Source of the DNA: Gemmatimonadota bacterium
GTDB taxonomy: Bacteria > Gemmatimonadota > Gemmatimonadetes > Gemmatimonadales > Gemmatimonadaceae
Assembly: GCA_028287345.1 (NCBI GenBank)
Contig: JAQBPV010000442.1
Location: forward strand, 1-64,000
Length of the DNA stretch: 64,000 nt
Direction of reading: 5' to 3'
Below, piece by piece: positions 53,764 through 61,815 of the stretch. Numbering within the stretch: the stretch's first letter is position 1; the number at the start of each line of letters is the position of its first letter. The notes under the pieces were generated by a model. The model was not told the DNA's origin. It saw nothing but the letters and a program-made list of their open reading frames with translations, and searched no databases. Made by a program: the position numbers and the translations under genes.

Positions 53764-54981
53764 TTACTCGAAGCGCAGCGCTTGAATGGGATCGAGCGAC
53801 GCGGCCTTGCGCGCCGGGTAGTAGCCGAAGAAGATGCCAACCGCCGCCGAGAATCCGACCGCGAGCAACACGGCCGACGCCGGTGTGGTGACGCGCCAGC
53901 CGGTGAAGTGGCCGACGAGTGCTGCTCCGCCGGTTCCCGCGGCGAGCCCCACGATGCCGCCGAGCAGGCACATCACGATGCTCTCGACGAGGAACTGCGT
54001 GAGCACGTCGCCGCCGCGCGCGCCGATGGCCATGCGGATACCGATCTCACGCGTCCGCTCCGTCACCGACACGAGCATGATGTTCATGATGCCGATGCCG
54101 CCGACGATGAGCGACACCGAGGCGATCGCGGCCAGCAGGGACGTCATCACGGAGCTGGTGCTCGTTGCCGCCTGCGCGATGGTGGTCTGATCGCGGACGG
54201 TGAAGTCATCGGGTCCGCCGGGATTGATGCCGTGCGCATCGCGCATGATGTCGCGAATTTCGTTCTGCGCTTCGGCAAGCACCTTCGGATCCGACGCGCT
54301 AGCGAGGATCTGCCCGAGGAAGCTGAAACCGTTCAGCCGCGACTGCGCCGTGGTGTATGGCACGAGCACGACGTCGTCCTGGTCCGAGCCGTTGGCCGTC
54401 TGGCCCTTGCTCGCCAGTACGCCCACCACGGTGAACGGCGAGCGGCCAAGCCGAATCTCGCTGCCCACGGGATCGATGTCGGGAAACAGGTTCTTCGCCA
54501 CCGTGGCGCCGAGGACGACGACTGTCCGCTTGGAACGCACGTCGTCGTCGCTGAACAGCGAGCCGCTCGTCACGCCCCAGTTGCGAATCGTCAGGTAGTC
54601 CGTCGCCACGCCATTCACTTCAGCGCGCCAGTTCTTCCCTGCACCGACGATCTGCGTGCGTGTCACGATCACCGGCGACACGGCAGCGAGCATCGTCGCC
54701 TGGCTCTTGATCTTGTCCACGTCCGCGACGGTCAGGCGGTTGAACGACTGCGCACCCTGGCTCGCGCCGCCCGCGTTCGTCGTACCGGCGGTGATGACGA
54801 TGAGGTTGGTGCCGAGGTTTTCGATCTGCTGCTTGATCTGCGACTGCGCGCCATTGCCGATGGCGACCATCACGATCACCGCACCCACGCCGATCACGAT
54901 GCCGAGCATCGTGAGCAACGTGCGCATCTTGTTCTTCAGGATGCTCTGCAGCGACATCTTGAGCAGGATTCTGTTCTTCAT
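53764..54981 (-). CDS. MacB-type ABC transporter permease
   Basis: This 405-residue permease has one N-terminal membrane helix ([20 protein letters not shown]). A large periplasmic MacB-PCD domain follows (about residues 60-270). The FtsX core has three more helices near the C-terminus (about 285-390), with the conserved [14 protein letters not shown] motif. It acts as a mechanotransmitter rather than a true substrate channel. It is encoded separately from its ATPase, which starts 4 bases before the permease's own start codon ends. It works with the HlyD-like MacA protein and the TolC channel on either side. Confidence 0.92.
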   Translation of the reverse strand: MKNRILLKMSLQSILKNKMRTLLTMLGIVIGVGAVIVMVAIGNGAQSQIKQQIENLGTNLIVITAGTTNAGGASQGAQSFNRLTVADVDKIKSQATMLAAVSPVIVTRTQIVGAGKNWRAEVNGVATDYLTIRNWGVTSGSLFSDDDVRSKRTVVVLGATVAKNLFPDIDPVGSEIRLGRSPFTVVGVLASKGQTANGSDQDDVVLVPYTTAQSRLNGFSFLGQILASASDPKVLAEAQNEIRDIMRDAHGINPGGPDDFTVRDQTTIAQAATSTSSVMTSLLAAIASVSLIVGGIGIMNIMLVSVTERTREIGIRMAIGARGGDVLTQFLVESIVMCLLGGIVGLAAGTGGAALVGHFTGWRVTTPASAVLLAVGFSAAVGIFFGYYPARKAASLDPIQALRFE

Positions 54982-55763
54982 GCTGCCTCCTCCACCACAT
55001 CGAACGGATCGCTCTCGATGTTGGTGAGATCGTCGGCGGCAATGCGCCGTCCAACGACAGGGTGGTCGCGAATGATGTGGCCATCGCGGACTTCCACGAT
55101 GCGCTTCGCGTACTGCGCGATGTCCGGCTCGTGCGTGACGATAAGGATGGTGATGCCCTGATCGTTGAGCTCCTGAAACAGGGCCATCACTTCGATCGAT
55201 GTGCGCGAGTCGAGATTGCCCGTGGGCTCGTCGGCGAGCAGCAGCGTCGGCTGCGTCACCATGGCCCGCGCAATCGCGACGCGCTGCTGCTGTCCACCCG
55301 AAAGCTCGCCCGACTGGTGATCGAGCCGGTCGCCGAGGCCGACCTTCGCCAGCGCCTCTTCGGCGCGACGCCGAGAGTCGGTGCCGCTCGTGCCGCGGCG
55401 ATAGAGCAGCGGCAGCTCGACGTTGTCCACCGCACTCGTGCGCGGCAGCAGGTTGAAACCCTGGAAGATGAAGCCGAGCTTCTCGTTGCGGAGATCGGCG
55501 AGATCGTTCTTGCTCAAACCGTTCACCTGCTTGCCGTCGAGCGTGTAGTTGCCCGCCGTCGGGATGTCGAGGCAGCCGAGGATGTTCATCAGTGTGGACT
55601 TACCCGATCCCGAGGTGCCCATGACGGCGAGCATCTCTCCGCGCTCGACGCTCAGGTCGACGCCGCGCAGCGCGAACACTTCGTTCGTCCCCATGCGGTA
55701 GACCTTCTTGACGCCGGCGAGGCGAATGACTGGAGAGCTCATGGTATGATTGGATTTGGTCAT
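54978..55763 (-). CDS. MacB-type ABC transporter ATPase
   Basis: This 261-residue ATPase has Walker A ([14 protein letters not shown]), the signature [14 protein letters not shown], Walker B ([12 protein letters not shown]) and the switch His in [12 protein letters not shown]. It belongs to the LolD/MacB group. GGAG eight bases before the ATG at 55763 supports that start; the family core begins at [11 protein letters not shown], seven residues later. Its stop overlaps the permease start by 4 bases. It drives the tripartite pump made with MacA and TolC. Confidence 0.94.
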   Translation of the reverse strand: MTKSNHTMSSPVIRLAGVKKVYRMGTNEVFALRGVDLSVERGEMLAVMGTSGSGKSTLMNILGCLDIPTAGNYTLDGKQVNGLSKNDLADLRNEKLGFIFQGFNLLPRTSAVDNVELPLLYRRGTSGTDSRRRAEEALAKVGLGDRLDHQSGELSGGQQQRVAIARAMVTQPTLLLADEPTGNLDSRTSIEVMALFQELNDQGITILIVTHEPDIAQYAKRIVEVRDGHIIRDHPVVGRRIAADDLTNIESDPFDVVEEAA

Positions 55764-55777
55764 GTCATCGTCTCCGA

Positions 55778-57040
55778 TCAGAAGGGACCCGGAGGACCAC
55801 CGCGACCACCCGTGGTGGCCGGCTGCAGCGGATTCTTGGTCGCCGCGGTTGCGCCAGGCGCAGCGGCGCCCGCCTGCTGCGTTCCGAGCACGATCGCCGC
55901 GCCCGCGTTGAGATCCTTGCTGTCGATCTGGGTGCGCGAGCCGTCGGTGAGTCCGGTCCGGACGGTGTGCTTCTGCAATACGCCGTTGGCGTCGACGGTC
56001 CAGATGCTTCCGCGTGTTGCGCCTGCACCTGCGGGGCGCGTTCCGGCGGGACGTGCGCCAGCAGGACGTCCGGCGCCAGTTGGGCGCGCCTTCGCGGCCG
56101 CACTATCAACCGGTACCGCGCCGGCCGGTGGCGTAAAGCGCAACGCCGTGGTGGGAACGGTGAGCACGCTGTCAGCGCTGCCGGTGACGAACTTCGCTGT
56201 CGCCGTCATGCCAGGGAGCAGCTTGCCATCCTGATTCTGCACCGAGATGATCGCCGTGTAGCTCACGACGTTGTTGACCGTCGTGGAGTTGAGGCGCACC
56301 TGCTTCACCTTGCCCGTGAACTGGCGATCCTTATATGACTGCACCGAGAACGAGACGTCCTGATCAGGCGTGATGAGCCCGATGTCGCTCTCGTCCACGT
56401 TCGCGAGGATCTGCATCTGCGAGAGGTCGTTGGCGATGACGAACAGCTTCGGCGCCGAGAGACTCGCGGCGACGGTCTGCCCCACGTCCATCGCGCGCTC
56501 GACAACGACACCGTCGATGGGCGAGTAGATGTTCGTATACGAGAGATTCTGCCGCGCCTTCTGCAGGCTGATGTCGGCCGACGTGTAGTTCGCCTTCGCG
56601 ATAGCGTACGTCGACACCGAGGCGTTGAACTCGACGTCGGTGACGATCTTTTGGTCGTGCAGCGTCTTGTTGCGCTCGTACTCGAGCTTGGCCTGCGTCA
56701 ACGGAGCCTGTGCGCGCGCGACACCGGCCTGTGCATCCTGCACGGCCTGCTGCTGCAGCGTGGGGTCGATGCGCGCGATGAGCTGGCCCTTCTTGACATG
56801 GTCGTTGAAGTCGACGTTGATCGCCGAGATCTGCCCGGAGACCTGCGTGCCGACTTCGACGGTGCGCACGGCGCCGAGAGTACCGGTGGCCGACACGGTC
56901 GCGCGAATGTTGCCGCGCTCGACGCTACCAAGGCGGTATTGCGGTGTACTGCTGGCGTCGGCCCGCTGGTGCACCCACAGCGCCGCGCCGAGTGAAGTCG
57001 CCGTGAGTACGGCGGCGATGATGCGTGTCTTGTTGGTCAT
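55778..57040 (-). CDS. MacA-like efflux adaptor (HlyD/RND periplasmic subunit)
   Basis: This 420-residue periplasmic adaptor has an N-terminal membrane anchor (IIAAVLTATSLGAALWVHQ). The barrel-sandwich segments include VEVGTQVSGQISAINVDFN, a coiled-coil hairpin follows (about residues 90-150), and a beta-barrel domain has VDESDIGLITPDQDV. Unusually, the membrane-proximal C-terminal part carries a Pro/Ala/Gly repeat tract (about 310-345, GAGRPAGARPAG units) and a GGRGGPPGPF tail. It is the first gene of the pump operon and is divergent from a LytS-type kinase across a 441-base gap. Confidence 0.9.
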   Translation of the reverse strand: MTNKTRIIAAVLTATSLGAALWVHQRADASSTPQYRLGSVERGNIRATVSATGTLGAVRTVEVGTQVSGQISAINVDFNDHVKKGQLIARIDPTLQQQAVQDAQAGVARAQAPLTQAKLEYERNKTLHDQKIVTDVEFNASVSTYAIAKANYTSADISLQKARQNLSYTNIYSPIDGVVVERAMDVGQTVAASLSAPKLFVIANDLSQMQILANVDESDIGLITPDQDVSFSVQSYKDRQFTGKVKQVRLNSTTVNNVVSYTAIISVQNQDGKLLPGMTATAKFVTGSADSVLTVPTTALRFTPPAGAVPVDSAAAKARPTGAGRPAGARPAGTRPAGAGATRGSIWTVDANGVLQKHTVRTGLTDGSRTQIDSKDLNAGAAIVLGTQQAGAAAPGATAATKNPLQPATTGGRGGPPGPF

Positions 57041-57076
57041 GATGTCCTCGAAGGCGGGCAGTGGGTAAGCGTGTTT

Positions 57077-57172
57077 CGCTCATGCACGATACCCGCATCG
57101 ATTGTCGCTGTGGTGCGCCCTGTTCCGAGACGCCGTTGCATGTCATGAACGGCGTTCTGTGTGGCATGAGCG
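57077..57172. promoter_or_regulatory. Nested dyad upstream of macA (candidate operator)
   Basis: CGCTCATGC (57077-57085) is the exact reverse complement of GCATGAGCG (57164-57172). Inside them, ACGCCGTT (57130-57137) faces AACGGCGT (57148-57155). The outer left half-site is about 40 bases upstream of the macA ATG. A dimeric regulator such as a LytTR protein could bind, but the spacing is unusual and chance symmetry is possible. Confidence 0.3.
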
Positions 57173-57173
57173 G

Positions 57174-57230
57174 AACTGCCACAGCTCACACGGATGAACA
57201 GACGCGGATGACTGCCGGATTTTCACGGAT
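57174..57230 (-). repeat. Dispersed ATCCGYG-rich repeat, copy 3
   Basis: Read on the minus strand, it starts ATCCGTGAAAATCCGGCAGT, then CATCCGCGTC, and ends with ATCCGTGTGAGCTGTGGCAG. The first 20 bases are identical to copies 2 and 5. It forms an inverted pair with copies 4 and 5. Confidence 0.7.
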
Positions 57231-57257
57231 CAAACAGCACCTTCCTTGTTTCGTAGT

Positions 57258-57309
57258 ATCCGTGAACATCCAGGTGCTTTCCGTGTCGGTTATCCGTGTA
57301 GGCAGTTGT
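57258..57309 (+). repeat. Dispersed ATCCGYG-rich repeat, copy 4
   Basis: It begins ATCCGTGAACATCCAGGTGC and ends TTATCCGTGTAGGCAGTTGT. It is the most diverged copy. It is a direct repeat of copy 5, whose start lies 62 bases downstream. Confidence 0.7.
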
Positions 57310-57319
57310 GTTTTGCAGT

Positions 57320-57372
57320 ATCCGTGAAAATCCGGCAGTACTCCGTGTCGGTTATCCGCGTCAGGCAGTTGT
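57320..57372 (+). repeat. Dispersed ATCCGYG-rich repeat, copy 5
   Basis: It begins ATCCGTGAAAATCCGGCAGT, continues ACTCCGTGTCGGTT and ends ATCCGCGTCAGGCAGTTGT. It shares the central TCCGTGTCGGTTATCCG with copy 4 and both ends with copies 1 and 2 of the dciA/gyrB gap. Confidence 0.75.
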
Positions 57373-57481
57373 GCGTTTCCGCTTTCACTCGAACCATCCC
57401 GAGGCGGCTCATGACACCCTCACCACGGTTCGTGCCTCCACACCTACCGCCCAAGAGCACCATCCGCGTAAATCTCCTTCC

Positions 57482-58639
57482 ATGGAAGCACACGCCAACG
57501 ACCAGGACCTCCCGCTCACGCGACGCGAGATCGCGACGATCATCGCGTTCTGGACCGCGTTCGCGATGCTGCAATTCGCGAACAGGCTGTTCGACGCGAT
57601 GTCCCGCCCTGGCCCGACGAACTTCCAGAGCGGATGGCTCACCATCCCGCTCGTCGATTCCATCTCCTGGGCGCTGCTCACCGCCCCGCTCTTCTGGCTC
57701 GCGTCGCGCTACTCCACGGATCGCGTGTCACGCCGCCAGCAGTTCCTGGTATTCGGTGCCGTCGGTCTCGTCGTCGTTCTTCTCGTCGGAGTGCTGGGCA
57801 CCGAGGCGCGCTCCATCCTCGGCTCGGCACCTCCGGGTGGAGGTGGCGGGGGCGGCCGAGGAGGACGTGGAAATCGCCCGCCTCCCTTCTGGTTCGGCAT
57901 CCTCAACGCGCTCGTCATCTATTTCGGTGTGATCGCGGCCGGCATCGCGCGAGCATACTCGGTGCGCTATCGCGCGCGTCGCGAGCAGACGGTCAAGCTC
58001 GAGCGACAGCTCGCCGAGGCACGCCTCGATGCGCTGCGTCGCCAGCTCGATCCGCACTTTCTCTTCAACACGCTCAACGTGATCTCGTCGCTCGTCGAGC
58101 GCGATCCACGTGGCGTGCGACGGATGATCTCGCGGCTCGGTGGCCTGCTGCGATTCAGTATCGAGGGAGCGCAGGCACCGGAGATACCTCTGCGGCAGGA
58201 GCTCAAGCTGCTCGAGCAATACCTCGACATCATGCAAGTGCGCTTTCAGGGACGTCTCGAGACGGTCGTGGAGGCGGATCCGCGCACGCTCGGCGCGCTC
58301 GTTCCTACGCTCATCCTGCAGCCGCTCGTGGAGAACGCGATCAAGCACGGCATCGAGCGACAGCGTGAGGGTGGTCGTATTCGCATCGAGACGCTGCTGC
58401 GCGATGACGTACTGGTGCTTCGCGTCACCGACAACGGAGCCGGGCTCACGCCGTCTGCGAGCAACGGGAGCGACACGACGGGCACCGGCGTCGGGCTGCG
58501 CAATACGCGCGCACGACTGGCGGAGCTCTATGGAACGAAGCAGAGTTTCTCGCTGTCCGCCGCGCCGGAAGGTGGCGCAGTGGCCGAGGTGTCGCTTCCG
58601 CTGCATTCCACGGAGCCGTTGGAGGTCGCGCATGGCTGA
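57482..58639 (+). CDS. LytS-type membrane histidine kinase
   Basis: This 385-residue kinase has an N-terminal membrane domain with about four helices (residues 15-150), broken by a poly-Gly/Arg loop (PPGGGGGGGRGGRGNRPPP, about 117-135). A coiled coil and a HisKA_7TM/LytS catalytic part follow. The phospho-accepting His lies in ALRRQLDPHFLFNTLNVIS, and the HATPase domain has PLVENAIKHGIE and DNGAGL. The start is uncertain: ATG at 57482 (MEAHAND) suits the family but has no clear ribosome site; the frame opens at 57308 inside the repeats. It overlaps the response-regulator start by 8 bases and is divergent from the MacA pump operon. Confidence 0.88.
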   Translation: MEAHANDQDLPLTRREIATIIAFWTAFAMLQFANRLFDAMSRPGPTNFQSGWLTIPLVDSISWALLTAPLFWLASRYSTDRVSRRQQFLVFGAVGLVVVLLVGVLGTEARSILGSAPPGGGGGGGRGGRGNRPPPFWFGILNALVIYFGVIAAGIARAYSVRYRARREQTVKLERQLAEARLDALRRQLDPHFLFNTLNVISSLVERDPRGVRRMISRLGGLLRFSIEGAQAPEIPLRQELKLLEQYLDIMQVRFQGRLETVVEADPRTLGALVPTLILQPLVENAIKHGIERQREGGRIRIETLLRDDVLVLRVTDNGAGLTPSASNGSDTTGTGVGLRNTRARLAELYGTKQSFSLSAAPEGGAVAEVSLPLHSTEPLEVAHG

Positions 58640-59465
58640 TTCGCTCAACGTCGGCAACGCGCCGCTGCGCGTGCTCGTCGTCGACGACGAACCACTCAAT
58701 CGACTTCGCCTGGAAGATCTGTTGCGGCGAGAGACCGGAGTCGCTGAGATCCTCAGCGCGAGCGATGGATACGAGGCAGTCACCGCCATACGCGCCGAAC
58801 GTCCCGATCTCGTCTTCCTCGACGTGCAGATGCCCGGGAAGACCGGTCTCGACGTCGTGCGCGAAGTCGGCGCCGATGCGATGCCCGCGACGATCTTCGT
58901 CACCGCATACGATCAGTACGCGGTGGAAGCGTTCGCCGTCGCCGCCGTGGATTATCTCGTGAAGCCGTTCGATGACGAGCGCTTCGAGGAGGCGTTTCGT
59001 CGCGCGAGAAAGACGCTGGCCGCGAACGACATGGGCCGGCTCCGCGAACAGCTCCTGTCGATCCTGCAGCCGGGCGCGAACGCGGAACGTGACGGCACCA
59101 GCGCTACGTCTGCCGCGCCGGGATCGCCCTACCTCGAGCGACTTGCCGTCGAGATTCGCGGCACCGTGAAGCCCGTGCTCGTGCAGGAGATCGACTACAT
59201 CACGTCCGACGGACCCTATGCGGAGCTGCACGTCGCCGGACGACGCCACGTGATCCGCGAAACGATGCAGACGCTCGAGGAGCGACTCGATCCGTCGAAG
59301 TTCATGCGCGTGCATCGCTCCGTCATCGTGCGACTCGAGCTCATCGAGTCACTGGAGCGCGGTGCCGGCGGCGACGGCGAGCTCCGACTGCGTGGCGGCG
59401 CGCGCCTTCGCGTGAGCCGGACGCGGCGCGAAGCGCTCGAGCGGTGGCTCGGCCTCGCGCGCTGA
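58632..59465 (+). CDS. LytTR-type response regulator
   Basis: This 277-residue regulator has an N-terminal receiver domain with the phosphorylated Asp in LVFLDVQMPGKTG (about residue 61) and the KPF motif (VKPFDDERF). A linker and a C-terminal LytTR DNA-binding domain follow (about 165-275, with DYITSDGPYAELHV and FMRVHRSVIVRL). GGAGG upstream of the ATG at 58632 marks the start, which overlaps the kinase stop by 8 bases. It likely controls the divergent MacAB-TolC operon; the nested dyad at 57077-57172 would be a candidate site. It converges on corA with a one-base gap. Confidence 0.94.
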   Translation: MADSLNVGNAPLRVLVVDDEPLNRLRLEDLLRRETGVAEILSASDGYEAVTAIRAERPDLVFLDVQMPGKTGLDVVREVGADAMPATIFVTAYDQYAVEAFAVAAVDYLVKPFDDERFEEAFRRARKTLAANDMGRLREQLLSILQPGANAERDGTSATSAAPGSPYLERLAVEIRGTVKPVLVQEIDYITSDGPYAELHVAGRRHVIRETMQTLEERLDPSKFMRVHRSVIVRLELIESLERGAGGDGELRLRGGARLRVSRTRREALERWLGLAR

Positions 59466-59466
59466 C

Positions 59467-60513
59467 TTACAGCATCTTCTTCTGCTTCAGTGCGACGATG
59501 AAGAGCACCGCGAGCGCCACCTGAAACCCCACCATGATCTCGAAGCCGTAGGGATGATGCGCGAGCGGGATCTTCTCGAAGTTCATCCCGTACACGCCCG
59601 CGACGACCACGAAGGGCACGCTCACCGCTCCCACCGTTGCCAGTGCCTTGGACACGTAGCCGAGTCGGTTGGACACCTGCGTGAGATACGCATCGAGCGT
59701 GCTGCTCAGCAGGTCGCGATAGCTGTCGAGTGAATCCGTGATGCGGAGCATGTGGTCATGCACATCACGGAAGTAGATCTGCGCCTCGAGCGGCAGGAAC
59801 GGCGACGGACGCATGGTGAGCTGGCTGAGCACGTCGCGCTGCGGGGCGAGAAAGCGACGCAGTGAGATCACGAGTCGCTTCACCTTGAAGATCTCCTGCA
59901 GCAGCTCCTCGTCGAACCTGCCGAATACGCGCTCCTCGATCTCGTCCACGAATTCGTCGAGCTGATCGAGCACCGGGAAGTACGCGTCGACCGCTCCATC
60001 GAGGACGAAGTGTGCGATGCGCGCGGGCCCTCGCTCGAGCAGGTCCGGGTTGGCGCGCAGCTGCGAGACGAGTGTCTGGATGATCGGCAGGTTCTGCAAG
60101 TGCGTCGTGATCACGGCGTTCTTCGTGATGAACATCGTGAGGTTCGCCGTATCCAGGTCGTACGGATCAGGCGTCGAATCCGCGAAGCTCACCACCCGCG
60201 CGATGACGAGCAGAAAGGTGGGATACTCATCCACCTTCACTCGGCTGTTCGGATTGAGCGCGTCTTCGATGGCGAGCGGGTGGAAGTTGAAGACGTCCTT
60301 CAGCAGCGACGCCTGCGCGGGGTCGGAGGCGTCGAGATCCACCCAGAGCGTGCCCTCACCACTCGTGAAGGCTTTGCGCAATGCGTCGGGATCGAGTGAG
60401 TCTTCGACCTTGCCGTCGCTCTTGCGGTGAATGGTGCACAGGGTCGAGCCCTCCTCGTCTGGAACGAGGAGCGGGAGCGCCTTCATGATGGAACGTGCGT
60501 GTTGACGGGCCAT
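59467..60513 (-). CDS. corA: CorA-family magnesium/cobalt transporter
   Basis: This 348-residue channel has a long cytoplasmic alpha/beta domain, two C-terminal membrane helices and the signature GMN in VYGMNFEKIPLAHHP. The segment FNFHPLAIEDALNP (about residues 72-85) is the conserved N-terminal motif. It imports Mg2+ (or Co2+/Ni2+) as a pentamer. The ATG at 60513 has GAGG 11 bases away; an internal ATG at 60486 is possible. It is a single gene, convergent with the LytTR regulator. Confidence 0.93.
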   Translation of the reverse strand: MARQHARSIMKALPLLVPDEEGSTLCTIHRKSDGKVEDSLDPDALRKAFTSGEGTLWVDLDASDPAQASLLKDVFNFHPLAIEDALNPNSRVKVDEYPTFLLVIARVVSFADSTPDPYDLDTANLTMFITKNAVITTHLQNLPIIQTLVSQLRANPDLLERGPARIAHFVLDGAVDAYFPVLDQLDEFVDEIEERVFGRFDEELLQEIFKVKRLVISLRRFLAPQRDVLSQLTMRPSPFLPLEAQIYFRDVHDHMLRITDSLDSYRDLLSSTLDAYLTQVSNRLGYVSKALATVGAVSVPFVVVAGVYGMNFEKIPLAHHPYGFEIMVGFQVALAVLFIVALKQKKML

Positions 60514-60571
60514 CGCGGACGCTACCTCACTCTCCCTCAGTTCGGTAGATGGGCGGCGCGCTTCGGTCGTC

Positions 60572-60847
60572 CTACGTGGCGTAGTAGTGCTGGATGCAGC
60601 TCAGGATCGCACGCTCGGCGATCGGCTTGCTCTCACCGTCGATCGCCTCCGCGATGACCTGCTTCGCATCGATGAGCATGGCTTCCGGCGTGTGCCCCTT
60701 TCGCCGGAGCACCTGGCAGAATCGCGCGGCAGCGGCTTCGACCTCGCCGATGTCCTTGCGCGTTTCGTGCGTCTTCCGGAGCGCCATTCGGAACTCCTGC
60801 CGCGCGATGACAAGGTCGTTGTCGGAGGGCGTTGTGCCTTCGTTCAT
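60572..60847 (-). CDS. Small helical protein of unknown function
   Basis: This 91-residue charged protein is predicted to be almost all helix, with no membrane segment. I do not recognise a family. It contains REFRMALRKTHETRKDIGEV and a C-terminal SKPIAERAILSCIQHYY. GGGAG four bases before the ATG at 60847 supports this start over one at 60877. It is upstream of corA on the same strand with a 58-base gap and might be co-transcribed. It may be an adaptor or regulator, but nothing in the sequence shows this. Confidence 0.6.
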   Translation of the reverse strand: MNEGTTPSDNDLVIARQEFRMALRKTHETRKDIGEVEAAAARFCQVLRRKGHTPEAMLIDAKQVIAEAIDGESKPIAERAILSCIQHYYAT

Positions 60848-60950
60848 CTGTCTCCCGTTAGTCTCCACGGTTGGCACACGGTGCGAATATCATTCCAGCA
60901 ACTGATGATTTGCCGGTGAACCCAACCTTGGCGCGTGGAGTAGCAAGGAC

Positions 60951-61496
60951 ATGCATTCATCCGTTCGGTGTCGTTGGCCACAGCAGACGAAGCGGCCGGC
61001 GCGCCGCGTTGCGATCGTCTATGTCGCAGCTGCTCTGATCGCAGCGGCATGTGGCCCGCTGGCGACCTCAGGGCCGCTGAGCGGCTCGGGCTCGATCAAA
61101 CTCAATGCGTCGGGCGAGGACATCGTCGTCCGAACCAATACGCAGCGCGAGTTGCTCGGTCTTCCCGTGCTGCGGCGGAGCACGCATCTCATGAGCGCTG
61201 CGCAGCTCCAGGCGGATCAGATGGCGGCGCTCAACACCATGGCGCACGAGCTGTCCGGCGCATCGTATCCGTCACCAAGCTCGCGCCTCGATGCAGTGGG
61301 ATATCGAATGAGCGCGTCGGCCGAAAACGTCGCGGAGGGCTATCCGACTCCGGCAGCCGTTGTCGCGGGATGGATGACGTCACCTGGCCATCGCTCGAAC
61401 ATCGTCTCTACGGCGTTCACCGAGATGGGAGCCGGATACGCCGCCGGCAAGAACGGCCGGAAGTACTATGCGCAGGTGTTCGGTCGCCCTCGCTGA
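60951..61496 (+). CDS. CAP-domain (SCP/PR-1-like) lipoprotein
   Basis: This 181-residue lipoprotein has a basic N-terminus, a hydrophobic segment and a lipobox (LIAAACG, Cys about 34). The CAP domain follows with N-terminal VVRTNTQRELLGLPVL, NTMAHELSG with the conserved His and Glu, ENVAEGYPT and WMTSPGHRSNIVST. Bacterial CAP proteins are extracellular, with proposed lipid-binding or protease-like roles. Two histidines and two glutamates of the CAP cavity appear intact. It is a single gene. The start at ATG 60951 gives a normal signal sequence. Confidence 0.87.
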   Translation: MHSSVRCRWPQQTKRPARRVAIVYVAAALIAAACGPLATSGPLSGSGSIKLNASGEDIVVRTNTQRELLGLPVLRRSTHLMSAAQLQADQMAALNTMAHELSGASYPSPSSRLDAVGYRMSASAENVAEGYPTPAAVVAGWMTSPGHRSNIVSTAFTEMGAGYAAGKNGRKYYAQVFGRPR

Positions 61497-61497
61497 C

Positions 61498-61740
61498 CTA
61501 GATCGGCCGCGCTTCGCCCTTCGAGAGCAGGAGCAGCTGTCGGCCGAACACGACGTGCACGCCAATCAGCGCGAGGACCACTCCCGCCACCGTGAACCAC
61601 GAGAGAAAGCGCAGCGTCGGATCGAGTCCGCTCGTCGGCACGGGCCTCGTGATGTACAGGAATAGCGCGTAGATGGCCGCAATGCCGCCACACGCGGCAA
61701 GGGCTCCGAGTCCGGCGAGCTTGGCGATCTTCGGGGGCAT
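61498..61740 (-). CDS. Small two-helix membrane protein of unknown function
   Basis: This 80-residue protein has two membrane helices (about residues 7-30 and 44-67) and a short basic tail; the family is unknown to me. GAGG six bases before the ATG at 61740 (MPPKIAKL) makes this start better than the frame's first ATG at 61809. The last codons lie one base from the convergent CAP-domain gene. It is 76 bases downstream of the pyrimidine phosphorylase on the same strand and may share its transcript. No function can be inferred. Confidence 0.55.
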   Translation of the reverse strand: MPPKIAKLAGLGALAACGGIAAIYALFLYITRPVPTSGLDPTLRFLSWFTVAGVVLALIGVHVVFGRQLLLLSKGEARPI

Positions 61741-61815
61741 CGCAATCCTCATGAGATTGAGTGAACCAGCTGCACGTTCATCGTAGCCAGCGCGCGGCGC
61801 TCTCGGCAAGCGGCG

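Larger units (their letters stand above)
57041..57481. other. Divergent intergenic region macA/LytS kinase with dispersed repeats
   Basis: This 441-base gap holds no supportable gene. It contains nested dyads at 57077-57172 near the macA side and three copies of the ATCCGYG-rich repeat between 57174 and 57372 (one inverted, two direct). Promoters for the pump operon and the two-component system must lie here. I cannot identify the -10/-35 sites reliably. Confidence 0.6.
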
